A stretch of 64,000 bases of DNA from positions 1 to 64,000 of the forward strand of contig CADABZ010000003.1 in assembly GCA_902786355.1 (NCBI GenBank). Direction: 5' to 3'. A program made the translations under genes and the position numbers. Positions 1 to 8,006 of the stretch are shown in pieces. The notes under the pieces were generated by a model. The model ran no database searches, was not told the DNA's origin, and saw only the letters and a program-made list of their open reading frames with translations. How positions within the stretch are numbered: the stretch's first letter is position 1; every line of letters begins with the position of its first letter. This DNA comes from an uncultured Eubacteriales bacterium. GTDB taxonomy: Bacteria; Bacillota; Clostridia; Peptostreptococcales; Anaerovoracaceae.

Positions 1-73
1 ACTTGACGAGGACAAGCTCGGGGAGCAGTTAAGTATCCCCGAAGCGAGAACTTACAGAAAAAAGAAGAAGTAA
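1..73 (+). CDS. C-terminal end of an unidentified protein (partial)
   Basis: In the second frame an open stretch runs from the window edge to a TAA at 71-73. It encodes about 23 residues ending in a basic tail (TYRKKKK). The rest lies outside the window, and the tail is too short to assign to a family. Terminator-like hairpins follow. Confidence 0.5.
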   Translation, partial: LDEDKLGEQLSIPEARTYRKKKK

Positions 74-159
74 CAGATAGGAAACGCGGTTGGCAGACCC
101 GTTTACGCGTTGTACGCGTCACGCGAGGAGTGTAAGGGCTATGCCCGTAAAAACAACAA

Positions 160-187
160 CCCCGCGTTTGACGCGGGGATGGTTTTT
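160..187 (+). terminator. Rho-independent terminator
   Basis: A GC-rich stem (CCCCGCG at 160-166 with CGCGGGG at 172-178) is followed by a T run at 183-187. A smaller hairpin (GGGC-TAT-GCCC) lies just upstream. It probably ends the transcript of the gene at the window edge. Confidence 0.7.
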
Positions 188-190
188 CGA

Positions 191-219
191 TTGAGGAATA
201 ATTGAGCGCATGTTATACT
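191..219 (+). promoter_or_regulatory. Sigma-A type promoter of the aminopeptidase gene
   Basis: TTGAGG (191-196) and TATACT (214-219) are 17 bases apart, with a TGn extended -10 element. The predicted leader is about 90 bases and holds an inverted repeat (GTCTGTTTT at 228-236, AAAACAGAC at 260-268). Confidence 0.6.
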
Positions 220-313
220 ATACTTCGGTCTGTTTTAAGGTTGAGTTGATACAATACTGAAAACAGACAGAAATCAGAGCTGCGATCAGACTGCAGCAGG
301 ATGGGGGAGAACT

Positions 314-1693
314 ATGATCCACGATAACGTCTGGACTACTTACAGTGAAAATGATATTAAAGAACTCGAATCACTGAGTTCTGATTATATTGACTTTCTT
401 AATAACGGCAAGACTGAGCGTGAGTGCACACAGCTGCTCATTGAGATGGCCGAGAGAAACGGATATAAAGATCTTAGCAGGATCATAGAGAATGATGAGA
501 AGCTCAGCGCAGGCAGCAAGGTGTATGCTGTCAATATGGGCAAAGCTGTGATGCTTCTCAACATAGGAGAAGACATAGTCAGGGACGGTCTGAACATACT
601 CGGAGCCCATCTTGATTCTCCGAGGCTGGATATTAAGCAGAATCCTCTCTATGAGAGTGACGAGATCGCTTATCTGGATACTCACTATTACGGAGGAGTC
701 AAGAAATATCAGTATGTCACTCTGCCGCTTGCTCTGCACGGAGTAGTCTGCCTGACCGACGGGACAACAGTTAAGATCAGTATCGGAGAGAATGATGATG
801 ATCCTGTTTTCTTCGTAAGCGATCTTCTGATCCATCTTGCTTCAAAGCAGCTTGAGAAAGCAGCAGCTAAAGCCGTGGAAGGCGAGAATCTCGACATTAT
901 AGTCGGATCAAAGCCTCTCATAGGTGAAGAAAAAGATGCAGTCAAGAAGTGCATTCTCAGTCTTCTGAAAGACAACTACGGTATTGAAGAGGATGACTTC
1001 GTTTCAGCAGAGCTTGAAGCTGTTCCGGCCGGAAAGGCAAGGGAAGCAGGTTTTGACAGGAGCCTGATCCTCGGATATGGCCATGATGACAGATGCTGCG
1101 CATATCCGTCTGCTGCCGCGATGTTCGATGTTCCTGATGTCAGAACTACAGCCTGCGGTCTTTTTGTAGACAAAGAAGAGATAGGCAGCGTAGGAGCTAC
1201 AGGAATGGAATCCCACTTCTTCGAGGATATGATGAGGGAAGTCCTTGACAGAATGGGGATATACTCTGAAATCAATCTTACAAGATGCCTGCGCAGAAGC
1301 AGGATGCTTTCATCAGATGTAAGCGCTGCGTTCGATCCACTGTATGCAGATCACTTCGAAAAGCAGAATGCCGCTCATCTGGGACACGGGCTTGTTTTCA
1401 ACAAGTACACAGGATCCAGGGGCAAATCCGGCTCCAATGATGCCAACGCTGAGTATATAGCACGTCTCAGGGCGATCCTCGAAAAACATAACGTTGCATT
1501 CCAGACTGCAGAACTCGGAAAAGTGGATGCAGGCGGCGGCGGTACGATAGCTTACATACTCTCGCTTTACGGAATGGAAGTCATCGACAGCGGTATAGCA
1601 GTGCTGTCCATGCATGCTCCGTGGGAGGCAATCAGCAAAGCTGATATCTATGAAGCATACAAAGGCTACAAAGCTTTCATTACAGAAGGTTAA
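314..1693 (+). CDS. M18 family aminopeptidase
   Basis: Cytosolic zinc aminopeptidase of peptidase family M18 (aspartyl/leucyl aminopeptidase type), releasing N-terminal residues from peptides. The 459-residue length is normal. Metal-ligand and catalytic motifs are visible: GAHLDSPRLD with His99, DKEEIGSVGATG from residue 286, and a C-terminal MHAPWE around residue 434. GGGGGAGAAC just before the ATG supplies a ribosome binding site. It has its own promoter. The downstream exporter gene starts 20 bases after the stop and is probably cotranscribed. The exact peptide preference cannot be read from the sequence. Confidence 0.92.
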   Translation: MIHDNVWTTYSENDIKELESLSSDYIDFLNNGKTERECTQLLIEMAERNGYKDLSRIIENDEKLSAGSKVYAVNMGKAVMLLNIGEDIVRDGLNILGAHLDSPRLDIKQNPLYESDEIAYLDTHYYGGVKKYQYVTLPLALHGVVCLTDGTTVKISIGENDDDPVFFVSDLLIHLASKQLEKAAAKAVEGENLDIIVGSKPLIGEEKDAVKKCILSLLKDNYGIEEDDFVSAELEAVPAGKAREAGFDRSLILGYGHDDRCCAYPSAAAMFDVPDVRTTACGLFVDKEEIGSVGATGMESHFFEDMMREVLDRMGIYSEINLTRCLRRSRMLSSDVSAAFDPLYADHFEKQNAAHLGHGLVFNKYTGSRGKSGSNDANAEYIARLRAILEKHNVAFQTAELGKVDAGGGGTIAYILSLYGMEVIDSGIAVLSMHAPWEAISKADIYEAYKGYKAFITEG

Positions 1694-1713
1694 CAGGAGA
1701 TAACAACACAAGA

Positions 1714-2166
1714 ATGAGACCGGAAATAATAACTTTACTGATGGCAATGGTTCCAGTTATAGAACTAAGAGGCGCGATCCCGTATGGTGTGATCGCCGGT
1801 CTTGATGTGCATGTAGCATTCATCCTGGCTGTCATCGGCAATCTGATTCCTATACCATTCCTGATCGTATTTACACGAAAGGTGTTTGAATGGCTCAGGA
1901 CCAAGAGCCTGAGGCTTGACAGACTGGTCTGCAGGCTGGAAGCCAAGGCAGACAAGAATAAGGAGCTGGTAGAAAGATATAAGTTCTTCGGTCTGATGCT
2001 CCTTGTAGCTATACCTCTTCCGGGGACAGGAGCCTGGACCGGAGCACTTGTAGCAGCTATGATGGATATGAGACTCAAAAAAGCTATGCCTGCCATAATC
2101 GTAGGAGTCATTATTGCCGGTATAATAGTTACTACACTCACATACGGAGCAGGAGCTCTGTTCTGA
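1714..2166 (+). CDS. Small multi-drug export family protein (COG2426-like)
   Basis: A 150-residue integral membrane protein with an N-terminal segment rich in small and hydrophobic residues (PVIELRGAIPYG), a basic amphipathic middle, and a C-terminal hydrophobic pair containing PLPGTGAWTGAL. This pattern is typical of the family annotated as putative small multidrug export proteins, whose real substrates are poorly known. It lies 20 bases behind the aminopeptidase gene and ends just before a strong bidirectional terminator. Confidence 0.75.
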   Translation: MRPEIITLLMAMVPVIELRGAIPYGVIAGLDVHVAFILAVIGNLIPIPFLIVFTRKVFEWLRTKSLRLDRLVCRLEAKADKNKELVERYKFFGLMLLVAIPLPGTGAWTGALVAAMMDMRLKKAMPAIIVGVIIAGIIVTTLTYGAGALF

Positions 2167-2197
2167 TCTTTACTGCACAGAAAACTGCTTATAACAA

Positions 2198-2232
2198 ATC
2201 ACCCGCATTCTTCTGAATGCGGGTGATTCTTA
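2198..2232. terminator. Bidirectional terminator
   Basis: A perfect 13-bp stem (ATCACCCGCATTC at 2198-2210 with its complement at 2215-2227) and a TTCT loop lies between the converging exporter gene and proC. Confidence 0.85.
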
Positions 2233-2248
2233 TATGATCAGCGATCTG

Positions 2249-3049
2249 TTATTTTGTCTTGCCGAGCTCCTGAGCTCTCTCTGTAGCTCTTGCGACTGTA
2301 TCGATGAATGCGCCGCGTACACCGTGCTGCTCGAGAGTGCTTACTCCTACTATAGTGTTTCCGCCAGGGGAGCATACCATATCCTTGAGCTCGCCAGGAT
2401 GCTTTCCTGTCTCAAGAACCATTTTAGCTGCTCCGAAGACAGTCTGAGCTGCAAGTCTCTGAGCTGTTGCTCTAGGAAGTCCTTTCATTACTCCGCCGTC
2501 AGCGAGAGCTTCTATAACGAGGTAAATATATGCAGGACCTGCTCCGGAGAGTCCGCATGCAGTATCTATAAGATGCTCAGGCATCCATTCAACGATACCG
2601 ATGGAGGAGAAAAGCTTCTCTGCGAATTCTTTTTCATCTGCTCTGAGATCAGTTCCGGAATCAAGAGCAAAAGCACCGGCGCCGACAAGGGCAGGGGTGT
2701 TAGGCATGAGTCTGAGAAGTCTGAAATCTCCGGCAGTCCATTTGCGGAGTGTATCAGTTGTAACACCTGCCATGATGGAGATGAGAGCCTTGCCGTCAAG
2801 AGTGTTTCCGAGCTCCTTAAGTCCGCCTTCTGCGTACTGTGGCTTGAGTGAGCAGACAACCATGTCTGATACTGTGCCAAGCTCCTCATTGCTGCTTACA
2901 ATGTTGCATCCGAGTTCTCTGTACTTTGCTTTGATCTGTTCAGAGAGGTCATATACATAAGCGTCTTCAGCTGCAACGACACCTGTTTCGAGTGCTCCGG
3001 AAAGTATTGCGCCGCCCATGGCACCTGCGCCGAGAAATCCGATCTTCAT
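2249..3049 (-). CDS. proC: Pyrroline-5-carboxylate reductase
   Basis: Last step of proline synthesis: NAD(P)H reduction of 1-pyrroline-5-carboxylate in the cytosol. The N-terminal Rossmann motif GFLGAGAMGGAI is intact. The family signature region (LSGAGPAYIYLVIEALADGG) and the C-terminal VCSPGGNTIVGV helix are present. The ATG at 3049 was chosen because GGAGGAC lies just upstream and it places the nucleotide-binding loop at the N-terminus. A longer in-frame start at 3109 would add 20 residues of low-quality sequence. The result is 266 residues, normal for ProC. It appears monocistronic. Confidence 0.95.
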   Translation of the reverse strand: MKIGFLGAGAMGGAILSGALETGVVAAEDAYVYDLSEQIKAKYRELGCNIVSSNEELGTVSDMVVCSLKPQYAEGGLKELGNTLDGKALISIMAGVTTDTLRKWTAGDFRLLRLMPNTPALVGAGAFALDSGTDLRADEKEFAEKLFSSIGIVEWMPEHLIDTACGLSGAGPAYIYLVIEALADGGVMKGLPRATAQRLAAQTVFGAAKMVLETGKHPGELKDMVCSPGGNTIVGVSTLEQHGVRGAFIDTVARATERAQELGKTK

Positions 3050-3309
3050 ATTACGTCCTCCATTATTGATACTTGGATTGATACTTCTAATATTTATACC
3101 GCAGTTCAAACTGCATTACAGGTACATTATATATTATTTGAACTCTTTTTCAATAGATATTATTTGAATAAAAAGCAATAAAAAAGCGGACTGATACAAA
3201 ACCGGCTGATCTTACCTGTTCAACTGAAGCAGGCAGGTATATAAGCTTGTTGGCTGAGTAAATGTCCGCGTATAAACACTGCATGAAAATTGGTCATACA
3301 GTGGAATGT

Positions 3310-3337
3310 AACAGTCCGGAAAAGGTTCCGGACTGTT
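3310..3337. terminator. Hairpin downstream of lexA
   Basis: A perfect 12-bp stem (AACAGTCCGGAA and its complement, loop AAGG) sits directly after the lexA stop. The T tract is weak on both sides, so termination efficiency is uncertain. The remaining 3050-3309 gap is AT-rich and holds no gene I can support. Confidence 0.55.
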
Positions 3338-3338
3338 A

Positions 3339-3980
3339 TTAACTGAGATATCTGAATACACCTCTGACCTTGCCGACGACTGATACATCTCTGGAGATAA
3401 TAGGTTCCATGTTGTCGTTCTCAGGCTGGAGTCTGATGTGGTCTGATTCTCTGTAGAATCTCTTGACCGTAGCACCGGATTCAAAGTCGTCATTGACAAG
3501 TGCTACTATGATCTCACCATCCGATGCCTCATGAGCTTCCTGAACTATGATATAGTCTCCGTCGTTGATGCCTATATTGATCATACTGTCGCCATGAACA
3601 GTCAGGATGAAATTGTTTCCCGAACCGATGAATCTGGCAGGAACAGGCATTTCGTCAACGATGTTCTGCTCTGCGAGTATAGGTTCTCCTGCAGCTACTC
3701 TTCCGATAACAGGAAGAGAAACGATAGACATATCTTCATTGCCTGATGACTGGTTGTGAACAGTTCCCATATCGACAGGAAGTACTGTACGAGGCTTCGC
3801 CGGATCCTTGCGTACGAGCCCTTTTTCCTCAAGTGCTTTGATATCACTGTGGACAGTAGATGTTGACTTGATATTCAGCGCCTGGCAGATCTCTCTGACA
3901 GTAGGTGAGTAACCCTTGGCGGCGATTGTTTTCTTCATAAATGCTAGGATATCCTGCTGCCTCTGTTCGCTTTTTTTCAT
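3339..3980 (-). CDS. lexA: LexA repressor
   Basis: SOS-response repressor and self-cleaving serine protease. The 213 residues comprise an N-terminal winged helix (residues 1-65, YSPTVREICQALNIKSTSTVHSDI) and a C-terminal S24 peptidase domain. The cleavage site Ala97-Gly98 (VAAGEP), nucleophile Ser132 (HGDSMIN) and general base Lys173 (ATVKRF) are all present, so RecA-stimulated autocleavage should work. It lies about 57 bases downstream of a radical SAM gene on the same strand, probably in one transcript. A LexA-box-like palindrome upstream of that pair (4941-4954) suggests autoregulation. Confidence 0.96.
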   Translation of the reverse strand: MKKSEQRQQDILAFMKKTIAAKGYSPTVREICQALNIKSTSTVHSDIKALEEKGLVRKDPAKPRTVLPVDMGTVHNQSSGNEDMSIVSLPVIGRVAAGEPILAEQNIVDEMPVPARFIGSGNNFILTVHGDSMINIGINDGDYIIVQEAHEASDGEIIVALVNDDFESGATVKRFYRESDHIRLQPENDNMEPIISRDVSVVGKVRGVFRYLS

Positions 3981-4037
3981 AATAAGTCGCCTCTTTTCTG
4001 AAGATAAAGCCCCTCCCGGGCAGGGCCTGCGAAGATG

Positions 4038-4868
4038 TTATCTGTATTTCATGCCTACGAGGTCATTGATGTTGAGCTCTTTGCCATACTCGTTCCAGTC
4101 ATCATATATGCGGCCTGTCTGCCTTATTATGATGTCTCCTACAACTCCGTCGACCTTTGCGAACGGCAGAGTCTTGTGATATGTTATCTTGCTTCCGTTT
4201 CTTTCGAAAACATATCCTGTTCTGAAACGTTCTTTTTCAAGTGGATATTTGTATTCGCAGATCTCACTGATAAGCTTGAAGAGGTTATCATTATCTGTAT
4301 CGAATACATTATCGAGGTTCAGATACGAGTAGTTGGCACGGAGCTGGATCTCGTGACCGCTGAATCTGTCCAGGAATTTCATGAGCTTCTCTCTGGTCTC
4401 AGGATCCTTGGCGTCTTCAAAGACAACACAGTTGATTCTGGTCCTGAACTTGAAAAGGTCAAAGATCTCATCCGGACATTCCTTGACATAGTGCTTAAGG
4501 TGTCTTGAAACATTGATACAACTGATCCTGTCTGCATACCTGTTGAGAATATCTGCCACATCCTGTATTGACTGACCTTCGCCTACCGGCATAGTGGTGT
4601 TGATATAGATATGGTGGCCTTCCCTGATATGATCAAGGATGTTCTGAAGAGAATCGAGCTCAGCGAGAGGCTCACCGCCGGTGAGGACAACATCATTCTG
4701 CGGGAAGATCCTGTCCATTAGATCGAGTGCCTGGAAGCATCTCTCAAGATTAAAACCGGATGTGTCACGGTATTCTTTCTTGTTTACACAGAAAGGGCAT
4801 GCATTGTTACAGTCGTACGGAACAAACATGGTCACTGTAGGACCAACTTTAGGAAAAACATTGCTCAT
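4038..4868 (-). CDS. Radical SAM protein
   Basis: A 276-residue single-domain radical SAM enzyme. The CX3CX2C cluster motif (Cys20, Cys24, Cys27 in DCNNACPFC) binds the 4Fe-4S cluster, and TGGEPLA is the GGEP SAM-binding motif. There is no auxiliary SPASM-type cysteine cluster at the C-terminus, so it resembles small activase-like or MoaA/NrdG-like proteins. I do not recognise a specific substrate. It is the upstream partner of lexA. The start at 4868 gives the cysteine motif its normal N-terminal position. Confidence 0.8.
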   Translation of the reverse strand: MSNVFPKVGPTVTMFVPYDCNNACPFCVNKKEYRDTSGFNLERCFQALDLMDRIFPQNDVVLTGGEPLAELDSLQNILDHIREGHHIYINTTMPVGEGQSIQDVADILNRYADRISCINVSRHLKHYVKECPDEIFDLFKFRTRINCVVFEDAKDPETREKLMKFLDRFSGHEIQLRANYSYLNLDNVFDTDNDNLFKLISEICEYKYPLEKERFRTGYVFERNGSKITYHKTLPFAKVDGVVGDIIIRQTGRIYDDWNEYGKELNINDLVGMKYR

Positions 4869-4940
4869 CTGCTACTCCCAACTAAAAAATAAATGCATAA
4901 AAAATGCACGATATAGTGTGTTTGCAAGTATTTTAGCATA

Positions 4941-4954
4941 CGAACAACTGTTTG
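4941..4954. promoter_or_regulatory. Possible LexA (SOS) box
   Basis: CGAACAACTGTTTG closely matches the Firmicutes LexA operator CGAACRNRYGTTYC, with mismatches at one central base and the last base. It lies 72 bases upstream of the radical SAM-lexA pair and about 90 bases upstream of the divergent antiporter operon. It overlaps a second symmetric element (TGTTTGTAAACA). Confidence 0.45.
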
Positions 4955-5042
4955 TAAACACTTGCCGGATATAGTTTTTGATTTATCAAGATGCATAATG
5001 TATACTATGAAATATAAATAAAACAGAGGGAATAAAGGGGAG

Positions 5043-5660
5043 TTGAAGAGAAATAATCCAATTGTTAACTGGCTTTGGACTACAGTGCTTATGATGGCGC
5101 TTTGGTTTATTATGTCCGGAAAAACAGAACCTAAATTCCTTATTCTCGGCACAGCATCAAGTATGCTCATATCCCTGATCTGTCTCAGGACACTTACAGC
5201 GAAGGCTGTCAATACTGAGAGAGAATACTTCCTGCTTAGCGTGAACATTCCGCGCTTCATAGCGTATTTTGCCTGGCTGCTCCTGCAGATTGCATCATCA
5301 GCCTTTTATGTTGCAAAAGTTTCGCTCTTCAGAACTTCGGAGGTCGAGCCTTCAATCGTATGGTTCAGAGCAGATTACGATAATCCTGCAGCAAGGGCAA
5401 TGCTCGCTAACTCTATCACTCTCACCCCGGGCACGATAACGATCGATATAACAGAGGATGGTTATTATTCTGTTCATGCACTGACGGACAAGGTCCGTGA
5501 AGGTGTTATGGACGGATCTATGCAGGCAAAAGTCGCCTGGCTGTACGGGGAGACGATCGACTTTGAACCTGCGTCATTTGACGATGTCAGAGCAGAATCG
5601 CTCAGGAAGAGAGCTGTCCCGACTAAGATGAAATACAGTGGCAGGAGGAAAAGCCAATGA
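5043..5660 (+). CDS. mrpE: Mrp/Mnh antiporter subunit E
   Basis: Membrane subunit of a multi-subunit cation/proton antiporter. The 205 residues begin with two hydrophobic helices (WLWTTVLMMALWFIMSGK and the next segment) and continue into the conserved MnhE core with ANSITLTPGTITIDI. A TTG start at 5043 fits the family N-terminus; AGAGGG and AAGGGG lie upstream, the nearer at tight spacing. It is the first gene of a tightly packed operon running to about 15953 and overlaps the next gene by 4 bases. Confidence 0.88.
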   Translation: MKRNNPIVNWLWTTVLMMALWFIMSGKTEPKFLILGTASSMLISLICLRTLTAKAVNTEREYFLLSVNIPRFIAYFAWLLLQIASSAFYVAKVSLFRTSEVEPSIVWFRADYDNPAARAMLANSITLTPGTITIDITEDGYYSVHALTDKVREGVMDGSMQAKVAWLYGETIDFEPASFDDVRAESLRKRAVPTKMKYSGRRKSQ

Positions 5661-5923
5661 CGACTTACTTCTGGTCCTGCCTGCTTGCAGGCCTTCTGGT
5701 CATACTTATAATCATGCTGATCATGATGTTCAGAAAGAAAACTCTTCTGGACAAGCTTAACTATGTCTTCGCAATGAATACTGTTATCGTGCTTCTGATC
5801 CTGGCTGTGGGATTCAAAGACGGACGTGAAGACATGTATATAGATATCGCACTCAGTTACTCGATACTAGGATTCGTTACTTCTGTTATTCTGGCAAAAT
5901 ATATAGGAGGGCGCAAAAGATGA
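5657..5923 (+). CDS. mrpF: Mrp/Mnh antiporter subunit F
   Basis: An 88-residue protein with three predicted membrane helices. It shows the MnhF pattern: a first hydrophobic helix, a short [12 protein letters not shown] loop, then two further helices. It overlaps both neighbours by 4 bases (ATGA type), which points to translational coupling within the antiporter operon. MrpF is an essential structural part of the complex in characterised systems; its individual role is not defined. Confidence 0.88.
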   Translation: MTTYFWSCLLAGLLVILIIMLIMMFRKKTLLDKLNYVFAMNTVIVLLILAVGFKDGREDMYIDIALSYSILGFVTSVILAKYIGGRKR

Positions 5924-6591
5924 CAATACAGATGATCATTGCTGCTTTCCTCATAATTGCCGGATTCCTTATGATGGCCGCCTCTCTGACAGGCATTATC
6001 AGATTCCCGGACTTCTTCACCAGGCTTCACGCGCAGGGTGTAGGAGATACTCTCGGGGCATTTCTGATCCTCGCCGGAATGGCTGTATACATCGGCGCAG
6101 AGCTGCTTTCTGTCAAGCTGCTTCTGATATTCGCCATTATCGTACTGACCAATCCTATCGGCACCAACCTCATGATCATAGCCGCGATCAACAGAGTCGA
6201 CTATCAGGGCTATGCTACGGAGCTCGAGGGGAATACAGAACCAGAACCGGAACCAGAGCCGGAACCAGAGCCTGAGCCAGAACCGGAACCTGAGCCAGAA
6301 CCGGAACCAGAGCCAGAGCCGGAACCAGAACCTGAGCCGGAACCAGAACCTGAGCCGGAACCAGAACCTGAGCCGGAACCAGAACCTGAACCAGAAACGA
6401 AACCAGAAACAAAGCGGCAGCAGAAGAAAAAGAATCAGTCCGGAAAGAAACCACGCAGGCGCAAACCTTCAATGAAGATGAAAAAGAGCGAGCTTGTCGA
6501 GGAAGCCGTGAAACGCGGCATTGAGATCCCTGAAGGGGCTACCAAGAAAGTGATTCTTGATCTTATATACAGTAATAAGAAACAGAAATAG
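5920..6591 (+). CDS. mrpG: MrpG-like subunit with Pro-Glu repeat and helical C-terminal module
   Basis: Residues 1-105 form a normal MrpG: three membrane helices with [18 protein letters not shown] and [10 protein letters not shown]. Ordinary MrpG proteins end soon afterwards at about 100-120 residues. Here a (Pro-Glu)n repeat of roughly 27 pairs follows, then a strongly basic stretch, then a roughly 40-residue helical module ([20 protein letters not shown]) resembling SAP/HeH-type helix-extended-helix folds. Nearly the same module ends the protein at 11024-12163 in this operon. The extension is probably cytosolic and could bind another subunit, a membrane-associated partner or nucleic acid. 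Its function is unknown. Confidence 0.85.
   Translation: MTIQMIIAAFLIIAGFLMMAASLTGIIRFPDFFTRLHAQGVGDTLGAFLILAGMAVYIGAELLSVKLLLIFAIIVLTNPIGTNLMIIAAINRVDYQGYATELEGNTEPEPEPEPEPEPEPEPEPEPEPEPEPEPEPEPEPEPEPEPEPEPEPEPEPEPETKPETKRQQKKKNQSGKKPRRRKPSMKMKKSELVEEAVKRGIEIPEGATKKVILDLIYSNKKQK
6238..6396 (+). repeat. Pro-Glu coding tandem repeat
   Basis: Tandem CCAGAA/CCGGAG/CCTGAG hexamers encode alternating Pro and Glu. The 3' half is a cleaner 18-base repeat (unit CCGGAACCAGAACCTGAG). All units are multiples of three, so length changes would keep the frame. Confidence 0.9.
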
Positions 6592-6601
6592 AAAGGCTGA
6601 T

Positions 6602-6841
6602 ATGACACTAATACTTCAGGCAGTGCTTCTTGCAGGACTGATAGGAATAACGATAGCGATTATATTCGGCAAGGACCTCATGGTCTCTGTCGTGATTTAC
6701 TGCGCTTTCAGCTTCCTTACCATGCTCCTGTACAATATCATGGGAGCTCCTGATGTAGCATTCACTGAAGCAGTAATAGGCGTTATATCCACTGTATTCT
6801 TCATCATAATCCTCAGGTCGATAGACAGAAAGACTAAATGA
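6602..6841 (+). CDS. DUF4040 (MbhD/MrpA C-terminal type) antiporter subunit
   Basis: A 79-residue protein with three hydrophobic helices and the DUF4040 signature region (LLYNIMGAPDVAFTEAVIG). In Bacillus-type Mrp this domain is fused to the C-terminus of MrpA; here, as in membrane-bound hydrogenase (Mbh) operons, it is a separate gene. The ATG at 6602 was preferred to the upstream 6557 start because it gives a clean hydrophobic N-terminus and avoids overlap with the previous gene. It overlaps the next gene by 4 bases. Confidence 0.85.
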   Translation: MTLILQAVLLAGLIGITIAIIFGKDLMVSVVIYCAFSFLTMLLYNIMGAPDVAFTEAVIGVISTVFFIIILRSIDRKTK

Positions 6842-7608
6842 GAAAAACGATTACCGTGATCTTGTTAATAGTTGCAGTAATAATGCCTTTCCTGGCATTC
6901 GATATACTGCCGGTGATAGGGGACCCTCAGTCGGCCCCTAATACTCACGTGTCCGATTATTATATCGAACATGCCATTGAAGAGTGCAATTCACCTAACA
7001 TGGTCACAGCAGTCATCGTAGACTACAGGGCATTCGATACAATGTTCGAAACAACAGTAATGTTCCTGGCAGGCCTGTCTGTTGTCATAATCCTTGCCAA
7101 CAGACCTAAGAAGAGGATACCGGCACATTCCTCTCTCAAAAGAGTCAGGCATTCAGGAGGCAGACCTGTCTTCGAGACCGTCAACAAGGATGTAATGATC
7201 TCTGTTATAGAACCACTCATACTCATATATGCGATATATGTCCTGTTCCATGGAGAGGTCAGTCTGGGAGGAGGTTTCCAGGCGGGAGCTCTTATAGGAA
7301 TGACATATCTGCTGGATGTCATGGTGGTCAAGAGAGATAAGCCTATCTTCAATCTTTCCAAGACAAAAGCAGCAGCGATCGCAGGATTCGGACCGCTTAT
7401 ATATGCACTTACAGGCATCGTCACTATTCTGGGCGGAGGCCTTTACCTTGAATACAACAAAATACCCCTGTCTGTGCACCAGGCAGAGCTTCATTCTATC
7501 GGCATTACAGCTGTAGAGATAGGAGTAACTATAGGGGTAGCCGGAACGATAATCACAATTCTGAGCGCACTTATGGAGAGGACATCTTTCGATGATGACA
7601 ACGATTAA
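6838..7608 (+). CDS. mrpB: MbhE-MnhB fused antiporter subunit
   Basis: A 256-residue membrane protein with two parts. Residues 1-90 (a leading helix, the VSDYYIEHAIEECNSPNMVTAV loop ending in the ETTVMF helix) match the MbhE/MrpA-tail domain. Residues from about 118 (VMISVIEPLILIYAIYVLFHG, then LGGGFQAGALIG) match MnhB. The MrpA tail and MrpB are therefore fused to each other rather than to MrpA. It is coupled to the neighbouring genes by overlaps at both ends. Confidence 0.85.
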   Translation: MRKTITVILLIVAVIMPFLAFDILPVIGDPQSAPNTHVSDYYIEHAIEECNSPNMVTAVIVDYRAFDTMFETTVMFLAGLSVVIILANRPKKRIPAHSSLKRVRHSGGRPVFETVNKDVMISVIEPLILIYAIYVLFHGEVSLGGGFQAGALIGMTYLLDVMVVKRDKPIFNLSKTKAAAIAGFGPLIYALTGIVTILGGGLYLEYNKIPLSVHQAELHSIGITAVEIGVTIGVAGTIITILSALMERTSFDDDND

Positions 7609-8005
7609 TGCCTTTCTGGCAGCAAAAGGAATATATATGCTTACACTGGCGCTGCTTGCTCTGGGAGTGGCAGGTATTATCGTGTGCAATAATTATATGA
7701 AAAAGCTCATCTGCATGAATGTTATGCAGGTTGCTGTCATATTCTTCTTCCTCTGCCTCGGACAGAAGTCTCCGGGCACCATTCCAGTGGCGGTGGATAC
7801 TGCTGTAAAAGCGTCTGAATATATCAATCCGCTGCCTCACGGCCTGATGCTGACAGCCATCGTAGTCAGTCTCGGTACGACAGGTGTAGGACTTTCACTG
7901 CTTCTGAGGATCAGAGAGAAGTACGGAACTATAGAAGAGGATGACCTGCTGAGAAGAGAAGAGCTTATGACAAGAAAGAAAAAGGACGGAGGAGACAGAA
8001 ATTAA
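7592..8005 (+). CDS. mrpC: Mrp/Mnh antiporter subunit C (NuoK-like)
   Basis: A 137-residue, three-helix homologue of complex I subunit NuoK. Family features include the LICMNVMQVAVIFFFL helix and PLPHGLMLTAIVVSLGTTGVGL, containing the PHGLMLTAIVV block conserved in MnhC. A charged cytosolic tail (RKKKDGGD) ends the protein. It overlaps the 3' end of the previous gene by 17 bases, and the next gene starts 2 bases after its stop. Confidence 0.92.
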   Translation: MMTTINAFLAAKGIYMLTLALLALGVAGIIVCNNYMKKLICMNVMQVAVIFFFLCLGQKSPGTIPVAVDTAVKASEYINPLPHGLMLTAIVVSLGTTGVGLSLLLRIREKYGTIEEDDLLRREELMTRKKKDGGDRN

Positions 8006-8006
8006 T

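Noticed and set aside
74-190. A riboswitch or small RNA gene before the aminopeptidase gene
   Set aside because: Several ACGCG repeats and two hairpins are present, but I could not match them to a known class; a simple terminator explains the region.
2234-2851. Plus-strand 205-residue frame rich in Ser and Cys
   Set aside because: It lies opposite proC, which has clear family motifs; composition is typical of a shadow frame.
4005-4037. GC-rich hairpin between the radical SAM gene and lexA as a terminator
   Set aside because: The stem is interrupted and the T run poor, so cotranscription of the two genes remains more likely.
6215-6472. Minus-strand frame with repeated VLVPAQ units
   Set aside because: It is the antisense reading of the Pro-Glu repeat in the MrpG-like gene.
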